Assembly: GCA_963971305.1 (NCBI GenBank)
Contig: OZ020307.1
Location: forward strand, 4,663,501-4,727,500
Direction of reading: 5' to 3'
Source of the DNA: Arcuatula senhousia
Taxonomy: Eukaryota; Mollusca; Bivalvia; Mytilida; Mytilidae
Length of the DNA stretch: 64,000 nt
Shown here: piece by piece, positions 34,201 to 43,200 of the stretch
How positions within the stretch are numbered: position 1 is the stretch's first letter
How the letters are laid out: every line of letters begins with the position of its first letter
The notes under the pieces: generated by a model
Told to the model about the DNA's origin: nothing
What the model saw: only the letters and a program-made list of their open reading frames with translations
Database searches by the model: none
Made by a program: the position numbers and the translations under genes

Positions 34201-37200
34201 ATGAACCAAAGAAATGCATTGTTTGATCTTGTTCAGTATTGTATTCAATACTATTGTTTCAGTAATGAAAATGTTTTTTTGGCTCGCCTGTGAAGCAGAG
34301 GGGGACATAGGTGTTACTTTACCGGCGGCGTTAACTTTTTGGAAAAGTTTTATGAGCACCTCCATATCTCAAGAACTATAGGTCCTAGGTTGATGAAACT
34401 TGGTATGCATAGTTGCATCCCCATCTTTTGACCTTGACCTTGATTTTCCGGTTGAGTGATTTTGACAATTTTCAATACATATAATAGCAATGGAAAAGTT
34501 TTGCGAGCACCTCCATATCTCAAGACCTATAGGTCCTAGGTTGATGAAACTTGGTATGCATATGCCCCAGTAGTAGCTTAGCACAGTTTTATCCCCATCT
34601 TTTGACCTTGACCTTTATTTTCCGGTTGAGTGACTTTGACAATTTTCAATACATATAATAGCAATGGAAAAGTTTTGCGACTTTGATTATTTCAATTGCA
34701 TATATTTGCAATGTTTACACATCTTTTGATCTCAGAAACTGAAAATCCATGTAATTTCAAAATATAGTGGAAGTAAGAAAGAAGAATTGTTTCTGACGGT
34801 GCAGGCAGGCGAGACATACTTTAGTGTTAACTCTTGTTTCTTTACTATTCCAGTTTAACTGTTATCTGCTCTGACGTGCCTGCGATTTTAGAAACTGAAT
34901 TAAAAAACTTGTTATCACAAAAGTTAATAAAGAATGCTGTGTATTGTGAAGCTGGAAGTGTTTCCCAATTTGATTTAAAGTAAGTAAAGCAAGGTGTCAA
35001 TTTGAATTAGTATTATTTCATCATGTTTATAATTGTATTGTAAAATTCCATTTTTAGCCCACCTGGACCGAAGGTCCATGTGAGCTATTGCCATCACCTG
35101 GTGTCCGTCGTTGTCCCTCATTGTCGTCCGTCGTCGTCTTTAACTTTTCTTTGAAAATCTTCTCCTCTGAAAGGGCAAGGGATTGCTTTAGTTACTAAAA
35201 ATAGACTAGGGGGGTCAGACTACTGTTTTTGGCTTCTAAATCAAAAAGTATAAGAGATAGATGAAATCTGATGCCAAGCTACTGCTTCAGCATCAAAAGC
35301 TCTACAAAAGTCTCCATTGAGTTGAAGTTGTCAGATGACCCCTTATAGGGGTTAAGGCCCCTTAAAGGTGAAAAATAACATTTTTTCATGTTTTTGGCCT
35401 ATAGAATGAAAACTATTACAGATAGAGAAAAGTTGTTGCTTGCTTAAATGTTCAGCTCATTTAGCTCTACAAAAGTCTTCATAGGGTCGAAGGTGTCAGA
35501 TGAACCATTATAGGGGTTACAGCCCCTAAAATAACATTTTTTCATATTTTTGGCCTATGGAATGAAAACTATAGCAGATAGAGAGAAGCTGTTGCTTGCT
35601 TAAATGTTCAGCTCATTTAGCTCTACAAAAGTCTCCATAGGATCGAAGTTGTCAGATGACCCCTTATAGGGGTTACGGCCCCTAAAATAACGTTTTTTCA
35701 TGTTTTTGGCTTAGTAAATGAAAACTATAGCAGATAGAGAGAAGCTGTTGCTTGCTTAAATGTTCAGCTCATAAAGCTCTTCAAAAGTCCCCATAGGATC
35801 GAAGTTGTCAGATGACCCCTTATAGGGGTAACGGCCCCTAAAATGACATTTTTTCATGTTTTTGGCTAAGTGAATGAAAACTATAGCAGATAGAGAAAAG
35901 CTGTTGCTTGCTTAAATGTTCAGTTCATTTAGCTCTACAAAAGTTTTTATTGGGTCAAAGTTGTCAGATGACCCCTTATAGGGGTTACGGCCCCTGAAAT
36001 AACGTTTTTTCATGTTTTTGGCCTATAGAATGAAATTATAGTAGATAAAGAAAAGCTGTTGCTTGCTTAAATGTTCAGCTCATTTAGCTCTGGAAAAGTG
36101 TTTACATGATTAGGGTTGACTCCAGACCAGGTGAGTGATTCAGGCTCCTGGGAGCCTCTTGTTAGCTTGTAGTACAAATTCACAATGTATATAGAACCTC
36201 ATACTGGGTAAAAATGTTCATAACTTCAAATTTAACCGTAGGCCATTGAAAAAACATCCTTGATTGACATAAAACGTCATTTCATATTAAGCTAACAGAA
36301 AAAAAGAGGGTTAGTGCATGCATGTTCAGAGATTAACAACAACAAAATTGTTGGTAATTTGTTTCTAATTGTCCATGAAGCAGTTAACTTGTTTAACAGA
36401 TTTATATTTCATGCTACACAATACAGTGAACACATGGTCATGTAATTTCTGTTACAGTCTCCATGATACAGTTGTCACATTGACACATGATTTCTATTTC
36501 AGTCTTTATGATACAGTCTGAGTCTACAAATGGTCATGTGATTTCTATTTCAGTCTTCATGATACAAATGGTCATGTTTTCTATTTCAGTGTCCATGATA
36601 CGTCCATGCAGTCAATTAATGATCATGTGATTTCTATTTTAGGCTCAATGATTCATACTCATATGTTTTCTATTTCAGTCTTCATGATACAGTCTACAAA
36701 TGGTCATGTGATTTCTTTTTCAGTCTCCAAGGTACAGTCAACAAATGGTCATGTGATTTCTTTTTCAGTCTCCAAGATACAGTCAACAAATGGTCATGTG
36801 ATTTCTTTTTCAGTCTCCAAGATACAGTACAAATGGTCATGTGATTTCTATAATTCAGTCTCCATAATACAGTCAACAAATGGTCATGTGATTTCTATCT
36901 CAGTCTCCATGATACAGTCAACAAATGGTCATGTGATTTCTATCTCAGTCTCCATGATACAGTCAACAAATGGTCATGTGATTTATATTTCAGTCTCAAA
37001 GATACAGTCAACAAATGGTCATGTTATTTCTATTTCAGTCTCCACGATACAGTCAACAAATGGTCATGTGATTTCTATCTCAGTCTCCATGATACAGTCA
37101 ACAAATGGTCATGTGATTTATATTTCAGTCTCAAAGATACAGTCAACAAATGGTCATGTTATTTCTATTTCAGTCTCCACGATACAGTCAACAAATGGTC

Positions 37201-40200
37201 ATGTTATTATTGTATGGTAAAGGAGAAAGAGGTTAGAGAAGATGGAGGCAATGTTAAATACATTGTCTGTTTCTTGGCACCAGAGGCTGAAATGTTAGAA
37301 ATGAATCCTTTTTGATTAGATTGTTGAAATGTGAGATGGCAAATGATGCAAGATAATAATGAGCTCCCTTGAAAACTAAAAAGACAATTATTAAAAGAGT
37401 TAGAAGAAAATACATGACTGATCAGGTTTTACTGAAATACAGCATAGATACAAAGATACACATAACTATTGAAGTTGAACGTCTTCAAATAAGTGTCATC
37501 CATGGGAGATTTTTTTTCCTTAACAGTACACAGATTTTCCCATGACCTTGACCTTTATTGTGTTAATTTATCAGAAGAAATAAATAATGTAAGTATTAAG
37601 AAATTTACTTTTTAGCTCACCTGACCCGAAGGGTCATGTGAGCTATTGTCATCGTTAAGCGTCCGTCGTCCGTCCGCCGTCCGTCTGTCTGTCCGTTAAC
37701 TTTTCTTCAAAGATCTTCTTCTCTGAAACCACTGAAGGGATTGCATTGAAACTTGGTATACATGATCTTTAGGATGTCCTCTACCCAGTTTGTGAATTAT
37801 ATACATGTCGACCAACCAACATGGCCGCCGTTGCTAAAAATAGAACAGGGGGGTCAGACCATTGTTTTTGGCTTATAACTCGAAAAGTATAAGAGATAGA
37901 GAAAATCCGAAGCAACCTTCCGTGTTCAGCATCAAAAGCTCTACAAATCTCTTCATTGAGTCGAAGTTGTGAAACGACTCCTTAATGACTCCTTAACGAC
38001 TCATTAATCATAAAAATTGACCATTTTTGCAGTTTTTGGACTATATCAGGAAAACCGTTAGAGCTAGAGGAAAAGTTAGCATTGCAGAATTGTTAAGCTC
38101 ATTGAGATCTACAAAAATGATTTCAGGGTCTAAATTGTCAGATTTGCCGTTTAAGAGTTATTCCCCTTTAACTGTTTTTTTCCATTAATTTACACTGATT
38201 TTCAAAAAGCTTTTTCTCTGAAACCCCTGAAGGGATTGCATTGATACTTGGTATACATGATATTTAGGATGTCCTCTACCAAGTTTGTGAATTATATACA
38301 CATCAACCAACCAACATGGCCGCCGTTGCTAAAAATAGAACAGGGGGGCCAGACCTTTGTTTTTGGCTTATTACTCGTAAAGTATAAGAGATAGAGAAAA
38401 TCAGAAGCAACCTTTCATGTTCAGCATCAAAACGTCTACAAATCTCTCCATTGAGTCGAAGTTGTGAAACGACTCCTTATAGGAGTTATTGCCCTTTAAT
38501 TGTCAAAATTGACCATTTTTGCAGTTTTTGGTCAATATCTTGAAAACTGTTAGAGCTAGAGGAAAAGTTTGCATTGCAGAATTGTAAAGCTCATTCAGAT
38601 CTACAAAAATATTTTCATGGTCAATATTGGCAGATCAGCCATTTAAGAGTTATTCCCCTTTAACTGTTTTTTTTCCATTAATTTTAACTGATTTTCAAAA
38701 ATCTTCTACTCTGAAACCACTGAAGGGATTGCATTGATACTTGGTATACTTGATCTTTAGGATGTCCTCTACCAAGTTTGTGAATTATGTACATGTCGAC
38801 CATTCAACATGGCCACCATTGCTAAAAATAGAATAGGGGGTTAGACCATTGTTTTTGGCTTATAACTCGAAAAGTATAAGAGATAGAGAAAATCTGAAGC
38901 AACTTTTCATGTTCAGCATCAAAAGGTCCTTACAGGAGTTATTGCCCTTTAACTGTTTTTTTCTATTAATTTAAACTGATTTCCAAAAATCTTCTCTGAA
39001 ACCACTGAAAGGATTGTTTTGCAACTTTGTATACTTGAAAGTTTGTGAAATTTATTCAAACTTTGGTATAAGAGATCAGGTGAGCCATTCAGGCTCCTTG
39101 GGCCTCTAGTTTTGTTTTCCACATGAAAGTCGAAAAACCTATGTATGGGCCTTTGATTTATGGAATCTTTGATTTGTCCAAGTTTGTAAATGGTCATCAC
39201 AATCAATATTTCTTAGTTTGATTCCATTTTTCTTTTTGACATTTTGGCTTGAGCATTCTCGATGAGTCATAAGATATACATGTCTGCATTCGAGAATTTT
39301 TGACCTGGCATATTGAATTTGATTTGTTATGCAATACATTGTGCTAAGGCTGAATGCTATTTGATATGATTTTATGTATTTAGAAAACTGTGATAGCAGA
39401 ACCAGCAAGGCAATACTTACAACAATGGCATGAGAAAACTCTGGATTTTCTGTGTAGATGTGTTCATCTTTTACAACAGGATATGAAATATTTACTTTAT
39501 TGTGTAAGTTAATAATATAGTCAAGTAATCTACATGTGACAGGACAAATACACAACATAGGTCTAGTTTTATGTTTATTGTTTTCAACCAAAATTGGTTT
39601 ATCAAATACAATGGAATGAAATCATCAATATCCCAAAAGTTAACACAACCAAACTGTTTTGAATATTTTAAAGTTTCATTAATCTTTATGAAAAGTTAAA
39701 CAAAACATCATTATCACATATACCAATAAGATGGACCTGAAATCTTTGTCAACAGCATCATTAAATTAAGCTGATGTCTGAGTGTCTGTCCATATGAAAA
39801 TGTCCAACTCTCCCAGAAACTGAGAATGATTTGAATTTTGGCAGTGTTGATTGTTGACTTTCAGATCTCTCAGACTTCTACATCCAGTTTCTTTCTCATG
39901 TTTTCCAGGCCCTGATTGATGGGAGACTAGAATTCAATGGAGGAGAAGAATCTGTTCATTTTGATCTGATAAGGTAACTAGATAAATAAAAAATAACCTC
40001 CACCTTCTCCATAAAAAAAACAAGTAAATCAATTTTCAAAATAGGAGGTGTACAACAGTATAGTTGGTACCACATATACATTGTATGAAGTTTTATGAAA
40101 ATCAATTGAGTGTTTTTACATTTTTCCCAAAAGTCAGTAAAAGAATACTGTCAGCTATTTACAAAAACTAACCATAGATAAATTATTTTCAGGTAATAAG

Positions 40201-43200
40201 TAAATACATGTACGATATAACAAACTCATATAATCTGTCTTAAATTGAAGAGAATTTATAAATTAGAAATAATACATTTTTGGATTGATTTCCAAGCAGC
40301 ATTGATATAATGCTGAAAAATTCATCACAATTTATTAACTGCGTTGCCGAAGGCGAAAGCAGGTCTAGTAGTCAGGTCACTCCGTCCGGGTCATTTGTAG
40401 ATGTGCACCTCCCCTTTTGGAGTCATTTTATAATTTCGTTTAGAAATTAGGGGCCCAAAAGGGGCCATAAAAGTGACTTTTTTTTATTTGTTCCACAATA
40501 ACTTTTGTTTTGGGTGGCCAAATGCTATGAAACTTTACAGTAATGTTACTTACTGTAAAAGGAAGAGTGGGACTAATTTTGGGTGTCCCCGCTTTTTTCG
40601 TTTTGAAGTTAGGGGCCCTAAAGGGACCAAAAAAGCAACCTTTTTATTTGTTTCCACAATACTTTTTGTTCTGGTTGACCAAATGCTATGAAACTTTACA
40701 GTAATGTTACTTACTATAAAAGGAAGGGCATGGCTGATTTTGGGTGTCCCCACATTTTTCGTTTAGAAATAAGGGGCCCAAAAGGGGCAAAAAAGCGACT
40801 TTGTTATTTGTTTCCACAATAACTTTTGTTCTGGGTGACCAAATGCTATGAAACTTAACAGTAATGTTACTTACCATAAAAGTAGGGGTAGGACTTATTT
40901 TGGGTGTCTCCTCTTTTTTTGGTTTAGAAATTAAGGGTCCTAAAGGGGCCCAAAATGTGACTTTTTAATTTTTTTTTCCACAATAACTTTTGTTTTGGTT
41001 GACCAAATGCTATGAAACTTAAAAGTAATGTTACTTACCATAAAATGAAGGGTGGGGATGATTTAGGGTGTCCCCTCTTTTTTTGTATAGGAATGAGGGG
41101 CCCAAAAGGGGCAAAAATGTTACTTTTTTTATTTACGGTGCAATTTGGAATTTTTTTTTACTTTTACAAGTTAAGGGGAAAATAAAAACTTTATTTATTT
41201 TTTTTTATATATTTTTAATATTGGGTTGCATGTGACAAATATGCTTTGTAAGTCCACCATAGGATGCAAGTGTAAAAAAAATATTGACTGTCCATATTGG
41301 GCCTAGAACGTACATGGTTCAAAGTTTTGCCATGCGACGCAGGGCCAGACATCGATTGGTCTTGTATTTCTTTGAAAGGTTTGCGACAGATTTTTACTGT
41401 ACACGTGATTAAAAAAGGTTTGTGAAATTGTGCAACATGTCAGATATATTTGGTTTGTCATTCATCATTGAGCTACCATATAAAGAATATCAGGCTTTTA
41501 CTGTACACTTTGTTTAAACAGGTTTGTGAAATTGTGCAATATGTCGGATATATTTGGAAGAGGTTCCTCTGGAAGTATTGACATGTTAGTTGACTTATCA
41601 TCAGCTGGAAAACCTCAACAGAAATTATCTGTTAAATTTGAAGATGGCAAACCTATCTTTCAACAGGAAGGTAAGTACATGTAAATTATATTTTTAATAC
41701 TAGATTAAAAGTACATGTAATTAAAGCATCGAAACAAGAAAGAAGAACCTACTTGTTTCTTTGGGTCAAATATGTTTTTTTTTATTAGGGATGGCAAACT
41801 GTTCAAAATATACTAACCGGTTAATCGTAAGATCTTCGGACTGATTAACGGGTTAACCGGGTGATACATGTAAATACAAAAGAAGTCGCGGTGTTGAGTC
41901 AAAAAAAATTGCGGAAAAAAACTAATTTAGATTTTGACTAAACCCTCCCCTTAATGCAAGTCCAAAAATGAACAATTAGCGTTTATAAGCTTTGAATTGT
42001 ACAGTTTGAAAAGAGAAAAACTGTATGCGTAATAATAAGTTTTAAAACATGTAACTTTCAACTCACAATGGAAAGACGCAAAGCAGTACCAATATGACAA
42101 ATGAATATCGTAAGTCCAAAAAGGCAATGACAAATTCAATAGACACAGAAATGAGAAAAAAACCCAGGCAAATGAAAAACAAAACAGTTTTAACATACCA
42201 AAAATCAATTAAACTGCAATTAGCAACGCTTGTAATCTTTAATATTTTTAATTGAGTTTTATATGCACAATGAAAAAGTAACAAAACAATAAGTTCTGTT
42301 TTAATTCTTAACGATTAATTGATTTCTAAAATTTGTAACTGGTTACTATCTTTCTGACCAAATAACCGGTTAATTGTTGCCATCCTTATTTTTTATTCCA
42401 AGTCCACAAATTCGACTTGATGGATTTTTTTTTACATTTGGAAGGTTTGATGGTCTATTTGTAAAATAAAGCACTATTTGATGTTTTGTTCAATGAAAAA
42501 TCTTCATTTTAACAATGTGTCAGGAAAACAGTGTGAAAATTTAATATAAAGTTTAATCCATCACAATGCTGAGACAAAAGTAACAATAAAATGAATATTT
42601 AAGGCATGTTGTTTAATAATTTGTGCAAAATTTTAAGTAAAAACTGAAAAACTTCATGCAAATAATTAAGGTGTTTACTCTTTTACAGGTTGTTCCAAAT
42701 TCTGTGAGCATTGGAGTAAAGCTATTAACTCTGTTGACAAAAACAGTCCTGGTGAAATACGGCAAGCAGTAGAGGCTTTCAGAGCAAAGGTAATCAATAG
42801 TCTACTTAGCTTGCTTCTTTCTTGAATATTGTCTTTTTGTGAAAAAAATATACAACCACAAAATATGTGTGGTCACATAAATTTCCACATGTCTATAGGC
42901 TCAGAGTGGGACTAATTGGACCTAAGATTTTAGGCCGTATAATACTGCACATGGCGTAGATTTTTATTCATAAATCATTTAAGGTTCTAAATGTTCAGCA
43001 TTTTGAATTTTCAGTTTATACACAGTATTAACACACTGAAGAGGCTGTTAATGGAAGCACAGACAGATTACTATGCATACTATAGGTATTTATCAGTCAT
43101 TTGTAATTAGATTAATGGTTCAAATATGTTATTCTTACAATAATTGTTAATGTTAGATTTATAAAGTTTGGTTTGTTACCCCAAACTTGATAAGTGTTGT

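Noticed and set aside
36606..37220. 204-codon open frame of 15-residue repeats (VSMIQSTNGHVISIS type)
   Set aside because: It is the wrong phase of the 45-bp acceptor minisatellite. The true exon 4 frame is shifted, as the WSCYYC and KYIVCFL matches show.
37313..37327. Selenocysteine at the two TGA codons of Njmu-R1
   Set aside because: The human homologue has no Cys or Sec at this place, no SECIS-like element was seen after the stop, and an alternative donor explains the facts more simply.
39139..39591. 150-codon minus-strand frame
   Set aside because: It is the complement of Njmu-R1 exon 5 and flanking intron; the plus strand has the conserved protein and splice sites.
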